Origin: Melastoma dodecandrum
Lineage: Eukaryota; Streptophyta; Magnoliopsida; Myrtales; Melastomataceae
Assembly: GCA_029817715.1 (NCBI GenBank)
Contig: JARUPY010000474.1
Coordinates: 9,300,001 to 9,364,000, forward strand
Length of the DNA stretch: 64,000 nucleotides
Reading direction: 5' to 3'
The notes beneath the pieces are model-generated. The model did no database searches, was not told the origin of the DNA, and worked only from the letters and a program-made list of their open reading frames with translations. The first letter of the stretch is position 1; each line of letters opens with the position of its first letter. A program made the position numbers and the translations under genes. Shown here piece after piece: positions 32,079 through 44,692 of the stretch.

Positions 32079-34330
32079 TTATCTACCGAAGTGAGTGCTG
32101 ATGTGAGATTTGCTAAGGCATACATTTGCACATTTTACTTTCTCGGTATATAAGTTATTGTAAAATCCTGTTACCACCCAGCAAGCAAGTTTAGCTGCAT
32201 AATCATGATACGACAAAAACTCTGGCTTAAGGACTTCGTAAGTGGATAGAAGTTGATTCATCACAAGCTTGGAGTCACTATATACTCTTAAACTATGTAC
32301 TTTTTTATCCATGGCCATTTCTAACCCTTTAGGGCTTGATATTCAACCATGTTATTCGAGCATAATTGTGTAAGGGTACATGCATATGGGATGATATCTC
32401 CATCAAAAAAAGATTTCCATGGAGGGGGAACATCATTTAACATTACCTCCTCATCGGGTAATTCCTCAAAAATCTTCCAGTCATATGGTATAGGATGATC
32501 TACTAAGAAATGAGCCAAAACTTGTCCTTTCACAGGCTTTTGAGGCACGGACGACTTATCGAACTCTTGGAGCATGAATGCCTCTTTCGTAAGACGACCA
32601 GATAGTACTGGTTTGGGCATGATGTACTTTAGCATATCTGCTAGAAATATGAGGCTAACAGAGTGGGCCAGCAAATAATGTCGCAACTTTTATATAGCGA
32701 ACATCAGTGCGAGATATGTATTCTCAATTGGAGAATAATTCAGATCCGCACTGGTTAAGGTTCTACTCAGGTAGTACAATGCATTCTCCTTTTCATCATC
32801 GTTCTCTTAGGCTAACGAGACTCCTAATGAAGCTTCTTACACCGCAATATAAAGTACGAGTGGTCTTCCTTGGATTGGAGCACTTAGAACAGACACCTTT
32901 GATAAGTAATCCTTTATGTTATTAAATGCATTTTTGGACTTTCCATCCCATTCAAAAGGAGTACCATTCTTTAGTAGCCGATGGAAGGGATGGCATCATC
33001 GAGCTAAATTCGATATAAACCTCTGAATATATGCAAACTTCCCTTTGAGGCTCTTCAGCTCGTGTATATTCCTTAGCTCCGGCATTTTCATAATCGCATC
33101 TATCATTGACCGGTCGACTTCAATGCCTCGATGTCGAATGATAAATCCAAGGAATTTGACCGAAGTGACCCAAAATACACACTTCATGGGGTTCGTCTTT
33201 GGTTGATATTTACGCAAGTTATCAAATACTTTTCTCAAGTCATCAATATGATCATGCCTTCGTTTGGACTTGACAACTAGATTATCCACGTAACACAATA
33301 TCGTCAAAGATATGTTGCATAGCTCGTTGACAAATTGTTCCCTCATTCTTCAACCCAAAAGGCAAAATCTTATAGTAGTATATTCCTGTTGAAGTACGAA
33401 AAGCAGTCATATCTTCATCCTTCAGATCCATTCGGACTTGATTCCTAAGGATTCATCCATAAAACTGAGGGCTTCATAGTCATTGATTGCATTTATCATT
33501 ATCTCAGTAATGGAAGAGGAAAATCCTCATTCGGACACGCATTGTTGAGGTCTCGAAAGTCAACGCAAACTCGAAGCCGACCGTTTTTCCTTCTAAAAGG
33601 CACGATATTCGTGATCCATGTTGGATATTTTACATCCCGAATAAAGCGTCGTTGACCTTGTTTTATGGGACGCACCCCATGCTTGACTGCCAACTAGTGC
33701 ATTGTAATTTTTAGGTCGAGTCCTGAAATTTCCTTATAACTCCATGCGAAGATATCTTTGTTTTCCTTTAGCAAATGGATATAGGACACTTCCTCTTCAG
33801 ACATCAAACTTCCCCTTCTTCTCCAAGGTCAACTTCCTTCAATTCGTCGATAGTGGACTTCTTTCCATCATCTAATACTTCAGGAGCATCTTTTGCATCA
33901 TCGTCTTTGTGAGATGCGTCTTCATCATCTTCTAAAATCGTGACATGATAGGAGGCAACAACATCATCAACATTATCTTTAGATAACTTCACATTGTCAT
34001 TTGTAGATATCTACGTCTTTATGGTCATTTTCAATACTTCTCCGGTAGTTACCTCAATCACGGTTCGACGCTTCATCTGGGATGGAATTTTGCTACGGAG
34101 ATCATTCGTGTCTTTGAGGATAATCGAAATATCTTTCCTATGGACTGCCCTCTTTCATGCCATTTGACTTCTTGCATTAGCCGTGCAAATACTCGAGCAT
34201 CACTCTTTTCTTCTAGAGCACCAAGTTAATCAAATATCGACTTTCGTTCAGTCTGGGCTCCAAGTCGATCAAATATTGAAGTTCTCGCAGGTACCAAGGT
34301 AGTCTCATCATTTGCCTCAATGTATTGAGT
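32079..34330 (-). pseudogene. Decayed Tat-lineage pol relic
   Basis: Minus-strand blocks appear in the normal pol order. Near 34330-34020 is the linker typical of Tat gag-pro (KSIFD.LGA). 33992-33804 is an acidic linker. 33693-33499 is the RT start (NIVPFRRKNGRLRVCVDFRDLN). 33346-32996 is RT with YVDN instead of YVDD. 32686-32321 gives RNase H linker and the start of archaeal-type RNase H (FDGDIIPYACTLTQLCSNNM). 32318-32079 continues it (VYSDSKLVMNQLL). Many frame breaks and the lost catalytic Asp show it is old. No integrase or LTR was found with it. Confidence 0.8.
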
Positions 34331-34380
34331 CGAGGCATATTTCACTAGGTGACAGACGAGCTTAGAAGTGACATACCCAA

Positions 34381-34427
34381 GATATTGAGTATCATATCAT
34401 CTTATCGATGATAAGATACTCAATATC
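34381..34427. repeat. Compound palindrome
   Basis: GATATTGAGTATC (34381-34393) is the exact reverse complement of 34415-34427, and a second inverted repeat (CTTATC/GATAAG, 34401-34406/34410-34415) sits inside. It lies at the junction between the Tat relic and the copia relic. Confidence 0.7.
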
Positions 34428-34493
34428 TATCATAAATCGAAGGTTCAAAAAATAAAATGCCGGATATAACCCAAAGAGAATCATAAACTCCCA

Positions 34494-37400
34494 TTAACCA
34501 AAACTATCAAAAGACTCTAAGACACTCATGTCTACTACATGATTCTTAAAAGTCACGGGTCTAAGTCCCTTAGTCAGTGGGTCTGCCAACATCGACTTAG
34601 TTAGTGATTCTGCTAATTCTAAGTCCCTACCGTTATGCTCAACAACTCTATCGCCTTGCTTTACTAGTTCGTGAACTTTAAGATGCTTAATCTTCATATG
34701 CGTAGAACCATCATTAGTTTGAATATTCTTGGAGAAGAAAATAATCCAAGCGCTGTCATCACAATATATCATCAATGGTCTATCAAAGAAATCAACAACT
34801 CTAAGGTCTGAATAAAATTTCTTAGCTAAATGGCATGAGAAGATGCTTCATAATATGCAACAACTCTGTCTGCATGGTCGAGGAAGCTATAAAGGTCCAT
34901 TTAAAACTTTTCCAGGAAATAGCTCCTTTAGTCCACATAAATAAGTAACCTATTGTTGACTTCATGTCATCAGAACAACCGACAAAATTAGAATATGTAT
35001 ATCCGACCACCTCAAGGTTACCCTCTCTCTGGTAGACCAATATGTTAGCCATGTTCGTTGCAAATATCTCATTACTTTCTTAACAGCAGTCAAGTGCTCT
35101 CTTCTCGAATTAGATAAATATCTACCAATAACACTGTCAAGATAGGCAAGATCCGATCTAGTATAGACCTGAGCATACATCAAGCCGCCCACTGCACTAT
35201 TGTAAGGTACATCCTTACACTATTAGTACTTCTCCAAGTTCGCATGATTGCATAAAGAATCTCTCAAGTACCTTATCAATATAAGCCCTTTGGTTCAGCC
35301 CCAAAATACCTCGAGATCTATCTCGACAAATCTCAATCCCATGCACATAAGCGGGATTTGGCCAACATCTCTTTAGTTTGTTGCAACAGTGCTAAAGCAT
35401 TACTTGGCAGAAGAATATCATCCACATAGATGACAAGGAAAACGAAATTACTTTCACTTGTCCTCATATAAACACATCGATCAAATGGATTCTCTATTAA
35501 TCCAAATGATGATACCACCTCATCAAACTTTAAGTACCATTGTCGAGAATTCTATTTTAGTCCATAAATGGACTTCTTCAATTTGCAAACCATGTGCTCA
35601 CATCCTTCTTCCACAAAACCCTCTAGTTGTTCCATATAAACATTCTCCAAGGGATTTCCATTCAAAAAAGTCGTTTTCACATCCATCTGATGCAACTCCA
35701 GATCAAAATGCGCAACAAGGGGCATATGATACTGGATGCATCTTTAGAGGAAATTGGAGAATAAGTCTCGGTGTAGTCAACATCAGCTCGTTGAGTGAAT
35801 CCCTTAGCCACCAGCCTTGCCTTATTTCATTCAATGTTTCATTTTGCATCTTTTTTGTTCTTGAAGACCCATTTACAACCAACTGCCTTTTGACCAACAT
35901 GCAATTTAGAGAGCTCCCACACATCATTATATGCCATAAACTACAACTCATCTTTCATTGTAGCGAACCATTCATTGCTTCGAGGTTCGCCGACTGCTTC
36001 TTCAAAGTTTATGGGATCACTCACTAATCAATCTTCGCCAAGAAAGACAATGTAATCGTCAGATAAGGCATGTCTCCTTTCTCAAGTTCATCTCCTCACA
36101 TGAACAATTTTTGGAATAAGCGGAGAATCACTAACCACATCTTGTTCCCCTCCGTGCGCACCCTATGATGAATCAATATATTATATGGGAGCCACAATAA
36201 TTGTTGTTCCCTTAGAAGGCGGCACAGGAACGACACGCAAGTTTGATCATCAAATGAGGTAGCAAGGCAATCTTGCACATCTGCAATATCATTCTCTAGA
36301 AACTTCGCAGTAATAGACTCCGCTACTTTATTTCCCTTCGAGGGACAATAAAATCTACAATCCTCAGGCCTTTCTGGATATCCAATAAAGAAAGCACAAA
36401 TTGTTCGAGGATCTGTTATATTCTTAACGAGATTAAATAATCTCATCTCAGCTGGATAACCCCAAACACAAAAATGATTAAGACTAGGCTTTCTCCTAGT
36501 CCACAACTCAATGGAGCTTCTACACAAACTTGCTAGGAACTCTATTGAAAATTAACGCAATTGTCTTAAATGCCTCACCTCATAGATAATTAGGCAAGTC
36601 GCACTTTTTCATCATACTTCTTACCATATCCATTAGAGTTTAGTTCCTCCATTCCACTATGCCATTCTGCTCAGGAGTATAAGGCATAGTATATTGTGGT
36701 ATAATTCCACGTTCTTGTAAAAATTTGACAAACGGCCCCATCTTTTGTCCAGTGCTTGTATTAATGCCATAGTTTTCACCACGTATGTCCGATCTCACAA
36801 TCTTAGTTGAGTTCTCCAGTTGATTTTCAACTTCTAACTTTAAGACCTTGAATTTCTCTAAAGCTTTCGACTTCTCTTTTATAAGAAACACATTGAGAAA
36901 AATCATCTATGAAGTTGATGAGATACTTATTACCACACAATGTTGTAGGAAGAGGCCCGTTAATATCTATATGAACTATCTCCAATAAACCACTACTACG
37001 TGTGGCTACCTTCTTCCTAAATGTCGTCTACTTTCCTCAGATCATTCAACACAAGTCTCCATATCACTAAAATCAAGAGAAGGAAGCAAATTATCCTTTT
37101 TAGGATATTCTACACACTCTTTAGATATGTAACCCAAATGTTTATGTCATAGCATTCAAGATTTTTCATTCGACAAAACACTTTTAGGAGTTGATGTTTC
37201 AGCACATAAGGATTCAATACCATATGATGTCTCAAATCCAATTTATTATAAAGACCATTGGACTATGTCGCACTACCAACAACTTTTGAATTCAATGACA
37301 ACTGCATTAAGCCATTCTAAAATCAACGGTTACGTCAAAATTTATCCAAAACATTAACAAAATCAAGCGTCTCCTGAAAGTGGAAATATACACAACATTT

Positions 37401-38400
37401 CCAAAACAAGTTCAGAGCCTAAATCTAACTGAGGTCTAACAGATCCTATCAATTCAACAACACCTTCTCCATTTTTCCTCACTTTCACCTTGCATTCATA
37501 TTCATTTGGTATCCTTTACATCTGGAACCCATGCAAGGTCATAACAATATGAATAGACGCTCCCTTATATATCTACCACGTATTCGCAGAAACATGAATA
37601 AAAGTCGATTTAAAGCAAACCAAAGTTGATTGTTTACCTCCCACTTTCTTCGTTTTCTTTTATTTTCTAGCTAATTCTTATATCTGAAGCAGTCCTTCTT
37701 CAAGTGTCCAATTTTCCCAAAGAAATAACATTTCAAAACTCCTCTAGTATTTTCGAACACATCCTTCTGAACTGCTTTACCATGCCTCTGTCCAGCACCA
37801 AACTTTTTAAACACACGATACCCTCGGCTGTTTTGAAATTTGAACCCCCTTTGAAATCATTTTCCTTCGCCGAAACTTCGTCTAGAATCGGTTACTACAA
37901 AAACACTTGGCCCCATATCTTTCTTAATTTTCTCTTCCTCAGCAACATGACGAGTGAGTAGTTCATTTATTGTCTAACTTTCTCATTGAGTATTAAAAGC
38001 AGTTTTGATCATTCTGAACTCAGGATGTAGAGAGCTGAGGATGCGAGATACGATGTAATTCTCATGTACATGCACCCACCTCATAATGTACTTCCCGCAT
38101 ATTAAAAAAATCCTTGTCAGCCAAAGCATTCATCATCTCGAGGAGGTGTGTGATCTCCACATTATCAAATGCCTGATACAGCTCTCCAATAACAGCGATG
38201 AGAGCCTTTGCGTTGTTGGTCTCTGGCAAACCACTAAGAATATGATCCCAGATAGACCTCTTCATGGCCAGCATGCACATTTTATTTGCGTGTGCCTAAT
38301 TCTCATAATTCTCCTTCTCGTCGATTAAGCTCGCACTACTAGGCACCGCAGGTTCATCAGTTGGCACCTAATTGATACAACCCATAGTTTGATCCACTCA
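34494..38400 (-). pseudogene. Ty1/copia retrotransposon relic C1
   Basis: Read on the minus strand: gag with NKMCMLAMKRSIWDHI (38280-38062); a damaged zinc knuckle KCYFFGKIGHLKKDC near 37730-37690, where the second Cys is Phe; integrase core ending PYTPEQNGIVEW (36906-36640); integrase C-terminus ELWTRRKPSLNHFCVWGYPAE (36527-36096); RT with VIYVDDILL (35518-35333); RNase H with DLAYLDSVIGRYLSN and ADPLTKGLRPVTF (35192-34494). This gag-integrase-RT order is copia. Frame breaks are frequent. No LTR pair could be found, so the borders are approximate. Confidence 0.85.
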
Positions 38401-39364
38401 AGACCTTAAAGGTGGCAGCATTGTTGAACATATTGAAGGAAGCTGTAGAATAAAGGTAAGGCAACCATTAAATGTTATGAGCGTCATAAAATCGATCAAT
38501 GAGATCAAATAATCACGAAAAATCCTCATACTCCAATGTCAACTCCCCTTTCGATAGAGAAACCACAAAGTAGAGAAACTTTCCTACATGGATCATAAGG
38601 AAGCAATAAATTCGACAAATTCATTCTCTTTGGGGAACAAACAATATAATCCACCAATCTAGAATCAAAGAATGCCCACACCTGATGGCGTGTCACTATG
38701 CACGATCCGCTTTAGTGAAATCATACATAGCACAATGTGCTATAAAAATTGTGGGAAATCAAGACATACCACCTTTAAGGAAACATTACCGTTCACGTAC
38801 AAGCGAGCCACTATGGCAGCCAAACACTTTCATCATATTATGATGTTCCTTCGATAAATAAATGCATTTCGAATATAAAACAAGAACCAACTTTCACCAT
38901 AAATGGGTCACCTTGGCAACCAAGCGTTCATAACACAACATGGTCATTTTGCACTAGACTCGTAACATTTGTCACACCAAAATATTGTATGTGTGACATT
39001 TTACTCGTGTTTAAATAATTTTATATCTCTTCCCACGAGTTTAAATTAAAATTACTGTATAAAATAATCCCTATGATATGTACAACCTGTATTTATGGCC
39101 TCGAGATTTTTTTAATTTTTAATTTTTTCCCAGTCAACGGTCAACCGTTTACTGGAGTTGAGCACTCGCATCTGATCGCTGGTCCACAACCCCATGCGAG
39201 CTGTCAAATAAAGTCCGATCCACTTCGGCTAGGTTTTCCTTTTTTATTATTATTTCTAGCCCACTTGGGCCAAACTTGGTCTAAGGATGAGGCCTATAGT
39301 TGTTTTTTATAACGGCCTATTTGGGCTAAACAAGGCAAGGCCCACTTGAGTGATCACAATACTC
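38401..39364. other. Unassigned sequence upstream of C1
   Basis: It may hold the 5' leader of C1 but no primer site complementary to tRNA-Met was found. No ORF over 80 codons. The part from 39120 to 39350 is less AT-rich and repeats the phrases 'cccacttg' and 'ttgggc'. Confidence 0.3.
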
Positions 39365-39485
39365 AAGTATGATTTCATACATTGTCTTATGTCACAATTT
39401 ATAAAATATACTATCATAGAATAAAAATAAAATTAAAAGTAAAAAATACACAATTGATAAAAGCCCAAATCAGAAAAATCCAACA
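39365..39485. repeat. LTR-end fragment, family of the solo LTR at 48462
   Basis: TTTCATACATTGTCTTATGTC and the terminal CCCAAATCAGAAA...CCAACA correspond to 48952-49087, the right end of a complete solo LTR. The left part of this copy is not recognisable. Confidence 0.6.
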
Positions 39486-39659
39486 GATAAGTCATACAAC
39501 TCCTTTTTCCTTGATGTTCACCCCCCATCCCTCCTTAAGTAGGGGAGTCCTCCAATACTCAAAAATTTTAAATGTGGTAGCCATTAGTTCGGTTCACTAC
39601 ACATGTCGTGGTCTAATGTGACCAGGGGAGAAAAAAAATTTATACATGATTAAACATTG

Positions 39660-39980
39660 TAAATCCAGAACGCATTGACTACGATCTTATCTAACTTCCA
39701 GAGCATCAACGTTTCTCTCTTGCTCAACCAAGTGAAAATTCTCCAAAGCTACACAGGTCATCTAATCAAGCATCTTGTAACATACCTTCTAGTAAGTCAT
39801 CCACCTCATACCAAGATAAGCCTCCACCTCGTCTCTCCTTAGATCGGGTGACTACATTAAAATCTCCTAACATACTCATGAATTCCTCCTCTTCTCTTCA
39901 AGAAATCCCATAATGGTTGTCTTTTTGCCCTTCACATTATATCCATACACGAACGATAAAATGATGATATGGCCTATCCT
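39660..39980 (-). pseudogene. L1-type LINE endonuclease relic
   Basis: Translating the minus strand in shifting frames gives SFVYGYN at about 39970, then GDFNVVTRSKERRGGG at 39867-39820, and KLDKIVVNAFW at about 39700-39665. GDFN and the KLD..LVN..W block are hallmarks of the AP-like endonuclease of plant L1 ORF2. The spacing between blocks fits the family. Frame breaks show a dead fragment; no RT was found. Confidence 0.65.
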
Positions 39981-42900
39981 CACAATCTTTGATTTAACAA
40001 GTATTCACTAAAGGTTGCACTCCGTTACCTTAGTTTCAAACACCATTGAATCCTAACATGCTTGAATTTTTCACCTACCAATACATCCAGATATTGTCAT
40101 ATGCTTCAATTGTAGTTGAAAACCTTTTGGCTTGGCTCTTCCTAGCTCCTCCTGACCTTTGTTTTCAACGATCTCATCAGTCCAACTTTACACTTTCTAA
40201 TTAAGGAACGAGCCTCCCTGACATATAAGGGATCATTAAATCATTATACATTTCATGACGAAGTCATTATATTAGAAAGTGGGAGGAGGTTTCCTTCATT
40301 GTTTACTACTCCTTGACTCTTTCTCATCCTGATCTAGCATCCATAATAAGGTTACACAACCTGGTGCAACTCATATGATCTTTTTCCTCCTTTCATTCCT
40401 AAGTTGTCTACAAGGCTCATTAGCTGCCTCATAAATTGAGATTATTAATCCATTTGAGTTGCTAGGTTAGCTCCCACCATGTTTATTATTGAACTTATTT
40501 CCCTCCATGATATTGCTTTTCTTCTTGATCACATTCAGTTATTCCGCTCCACATATATCACCCTTCGTTACGTCATCTCTCGAGGTTTTCTTTGGGCCTA
40601 TTCTTCACCATGTACTATCTCACTGCGTAATTTTTTCTTAGGAGATATCTTTTGCATTGTTTTCATCTAACAAATGATATTGAGCCGTCCATTTCATGAC
40701 TATTCCTTTCTATTTTCGAGATCGCCCTATGCGTTGGGGTTTTGTCCTTCCTAATTGGATGCTCTCCCCCTCCTCCAATTCCCCAAGGATACTGAACCCG
40801 TTTAATTGTTCAATCTCAACATTCTCTTAAATTTTCCTTATCAGTTCCTTGCTTGAGTGACATGCTATATGCAACCTGACCGTGCGCCTATTGTCGATCT
40901 CAAATTTGTGAATTACCCCAATACGAATCCGATCAATTCCTTTTGCTTAATGTCGCAAAAATCAACTAATCAACCGACCATAATTAATTAGTTATTAGTA
41001 TTTATAAAGTTTTAATTGCAAGCGATTGACCTTAAGTTAATCTTAGTACTAATCGGCTTTATTGATGTCACTCTTTAAATCAATTTCAACGAACATGTCC
41101 AAAGACATTTGGCTGGTTTTGTTATACATTACTAGATATACCGGATTTAAATTAATTTATTTGTTCATCGAAGATAATTGATAACATTTTAATAAACCAA
41201 TTCCTACGTCCCTAAGCATGACTAGGTGATTGATTTTGAAGTAGGGATCAATTCCATGAAATTGATTCCTTTTTCGCGTTTGTTTAAGTGACGACTCACT
41301 TTGGAATTAAAACAAAATAATCCTTTTCAATTTAGTTTAGCATTGTAGTTTTTGTTTGAAAAAATATCATAAAAGGGTTGAACGGATTAATTTCATCAAA
41401 TATGAAAGTTAAGGAATCATTTTTAAAAGTTGTGGCCGTTCGACAATTTTAAGCTCTTTCATACATTTCCGACGAACATGGAGAGCTTCTCTAAAACTCA
41501 ATCAGTAATCGGTGGTTTTAAATTCTTTTCAATGAAGTTTTGATGGATATGGAAAGAAAATAAAGTTCGGGAACTTAATAGGTAAAAACACAATTCATTC
41601 GGACTTATATGAAATTCAGCAAAACACAACAATTTTCACCATTACATAAACAAAAAGAAAGGAAACACAAAATTGTCCTACATCGATCGCTTTGTAACCT
41701 AACAGTGAGAAAGTCTGACCCTTGTAAGCGTGGAGCTTTGTTCCCCTTTACCGTTTCTTACAAAAATATTGTGTTATAAGGCTTTCACTTTCTAAATTCT
41801 TCCTTTGCGATTCCCCCACTATTTCTCTTTTCTTTTTAAAAATTAGACAACTCAAGACAAAAAAAGATGTTTTTCTCGTATGAAAATGGTCCAAGCTATA
41901 TACACTTTTCTTCTCCCATCCTCATAGCTCTTTATTTTGAGAGATTCTTTAGGTATTGGCATTTGGTCATGGCCGACGTTTCACCAATCCCTTTCGAGAG
42001 TTCTAAAATTTCATGTGAAAGAATAATATTTTGAGAATACATAAATTTAACATCAATAATCATACCGTACACTAAATATTTCGTTGTACTTACAAAATTG
42101 AAAGACACAAAATACTAAACAACTTGAGTTGCCGCAATTAGTATAACAAACCTTACCGGTTACTTGTCAAAGACAATTATTTACTACTTACGGATAACTA
42201 AGTTGTACTTAAAGATCAACTATTTCATAAAAATACATAATTTTCATATGGCAACTATTTCGTATATGAGAAGTACCTTCCTTCACAAATTTATCGTACT
42301 TAAGTATGAAAAAATTGTAACATTTCGATAAAAGAATACGCTTACAAACTTATCGGTATACAAAGTATTTTGTATACAAAATCATTGTACTACAACTATT
42401 TAATATGCTAAAAAACGAACAATGATACATAAATTCATGTAATAAATATAAATAAATTCGTCACCTCTTTCTTTCCAACTTATACAAAAACAACGTGCAA
42501 TACAATAAATTAGTCAAACTTTACGAAACAATTTTATGTTCATGAATAAGAAAACACAATGCTTTAGTAACAGAACCAGCAGTTTTGCTTCTTACAAAAA
42601 CTTTATAATATCACAAAATTCACATACAAAACTATGTCAATCTGTACTATCCTTCATATTGTTCACGAAAATATCCCAAAAAAACTGCGGACCTACATAA
42701 ACTTTGCACAACAAAGCAGATAATTACATAACGTTCTATACATTTATATATACACGGTCACTCACTATAAATATTAAAAAAAAAACTAAACTAAATTGTA
42801 CACGTGCAATTATTTTTCAAGTCTATGAGTAAAGTGAAACGATTTATAGTATACAAACTGTTAGTAATATATAATATTTGTTCGGGTTATTTAGTTATGT

Positions 42901-43108
42901 GCCACAAATATTTCGGTTTTTACTATTCATACTTTGAAACAGTCAATATAATCATATATCAGGTAACCGAGACTTCCCAAATTACCTAAAAATTATTTAA
43001 GCTTCTCTTCCAAAAATTTGAACACTAAATGATTACAACACAAATTTAGTGATCTAAAATAATTCCACAACTGATTTGGTTAATATGCACAATAAGTTAG
43101 TATTTTAC
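39981..43108. other. Long AT-rich stretch, no gene
   Basis: From 40680 to 40920 the minus strand has a weak ORF1-like stretch (IHKFEIDNRRTVRLHM) that would sit correctly upstream of the LINE relic, but support is poor. From 42050 to 42980 the wording resembles 30730-32070. Otherwise nothing recognised. Confidence 0.35.
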
Positions 43109-43113
43109 TAAAG
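43109..43113. other. Left target site duplication of solo LTR
   Basis: TAAAG precedes the LTR and is repeated exactly at 43857-43861. Confidence 0.85.
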
Positions 43114-43856
43114 TGATATAAGGACCAACGATGCACCATTGACCAGGGCTATCAGCTTGCTCATCATCGACCGACTGTCGAAGCCAGGAGTCGTCGAAGC
43201 AAGGAGTCGTCGAAGGAAGTCTGGTCGAATTAGAAAACAACCCCTGCATTTAAGACGCATTGATTGTCCAGCCATCCCCGCCTCCACTATCTTGCATTTA
43301 TGTTTGTCGCATTTCCCATAAGCCATTTATGGTTCGTCCATGAATCTGGCCATGCATGCATCTTGTCTAGGTCCCTTATCCTGCTTTTATGATCTTGTTC
43401 CGATGATCCCTATATAATGGGCGCCCTTGTAAGCATTGAAGGGATAATTTTTTCATCAGATTATAAACCCAGAAATAGACTTGTGTCTTGTATCCGAAGT
43501 GAGTGGATTCTCCTTCAACCTCTTTCCTCATTTGGTGGATTCCAAAAGCGGATTGAATTGAGCGTATAAACCGTGGTGGTGCATCTGTATCCTCCGCGTT
43601 GTGCCTCGCCCTCATCTTATTCGTGGTGGTGTCTCTGTATCCACAGCCAAGCGAGTTTATCTAAGTTCTTCTTTCATGGTGGCGTTTATGTATCCGTGAA
43701 GGTTGAATATCAACGCCTTCCTTTTTCATTATTCCAGCCGCACTCCCACACAAAATCTTTCGTCCATACCCCACATTACTCCACTTCCGTACCATTCGTG
43801 ACGTTTCCCTTCGTTTTTGGTATTAGAATAATCTATTCCTTGCAGTTCCCGTATCA
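43114..43856 (+). repeat. Solo LTR of a chromovirus related to 57338-63185
   Basis: It begins TGATATAAGGAC and ends CCCGTATCA, matching the chromovirus LTR termini (TGATACAAAGAC and CCCGTATCA). Similarity runs through the middle and right part, including CATTTATGGTTCGTCCATGA, the TATATAAT promoter box and the GTGGTG-ATCTGTATCC repeats. Length is 743 bp versus 778 bp. It is flanked by perfect TAAAG duplications with no internal domain, so it arose by LTR-LTR recombination. The 5' third is more diverged, suggesting a different subfamily. Confidence 0.9.
43411..43418 (+). promoter_or_regulatory. TATA box in the solo LTR
   Basis: TATATAAT preceded by CCC and followed by GGGC, the same context as in the full chromovirus LTRs at 57675 and 62745. 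Confidence 0.6.
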
Positions 43857-43861
43857 TAAAG
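43857..43861. other. Right target site duplication of solo LTR
   Basis: TAAAG, identical to 43109-43113. Confidence 0.85.
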
Positions 43862-44692
43862 TTTTCCAACCACATAATTAACAAATAAAAAGTATACAAA
43901 ACATACTATTTGACAGAACTAATTGTCTGATGCTTTCTAGAAAAAAAAATTATGTACGACTACCAACTACACATAAGAGCACAAAAGAATAACATTTCAG
44001 CAGAGCCTCAAATTTATTGTCTTTCCACTAAACGACAAACATTTACAAAAAATTAGCTCGTTACGAATGCTTCGTAAAACTCTACAAAACAATTACAAAA
44101 AAAGGTTAAACCCATGAAATGACTTGAGGGGCAAATAAAACGCCACCATTTTATGGTCGAATGATGTGGATGATTTTCTTGCTTTTTTTTTTCTTTTTTT
44201 GAGAGCGGAATATTTGGGAAATGTAGAATGAATGGTGTGTGGATGGTGGTGACTTTTGCCTGCTCTCGATACACCATCGAATGGACCACCCAGGCAAGCG
44301 TTCGGGGAATGAATGGGCACCACTATTCCTTCCTCTTTTGTTCGATGGTTGTCTATGCTGGTTTAAAAAATGTAATGGCAGACCCAAGAGTTAGCCAAGC
44401 CCACTTGATGATGTATTATTTTGATATCCATCTTTATTCTTTCAATGCATGGGAGACAGCTTTGAGTCCGATGAATTTAAGCAAAGGATGATAAAGGTAA
44501 AAACCAAACAGGAGATGATACAGGATATATATCGGGGAGATGGAACAGCGTGGTCTCCCAATAGTGCAATGAATGGTGTTCAGCAACGGCGACAATAAAA
44601 CGAATGGGGCAGGAAGAACAATAGCAAATATGAAACACGGCAGAGAGACCTCGGAATTCCATTCCAAGCTGGAAATATGTTGATATGTAGAT
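43862..44692. other. Region downstream of the BAHD gene
   Basis: It should contain the 3' UTR of the minus-strand gene. A minus-strand AATAAA (plus-strand TTTATT at 44433-44438) is about 255 bp past the stop and is a possible poly(A) signal. The rest is AT-rich, with no ORF worth listing. Confidence 0.4.

Noticed and set aside
35458..36027. 189-codon plus-strand ORF
   Set aside because: It lies opposite the decayed copia RT and has no domain of its own.
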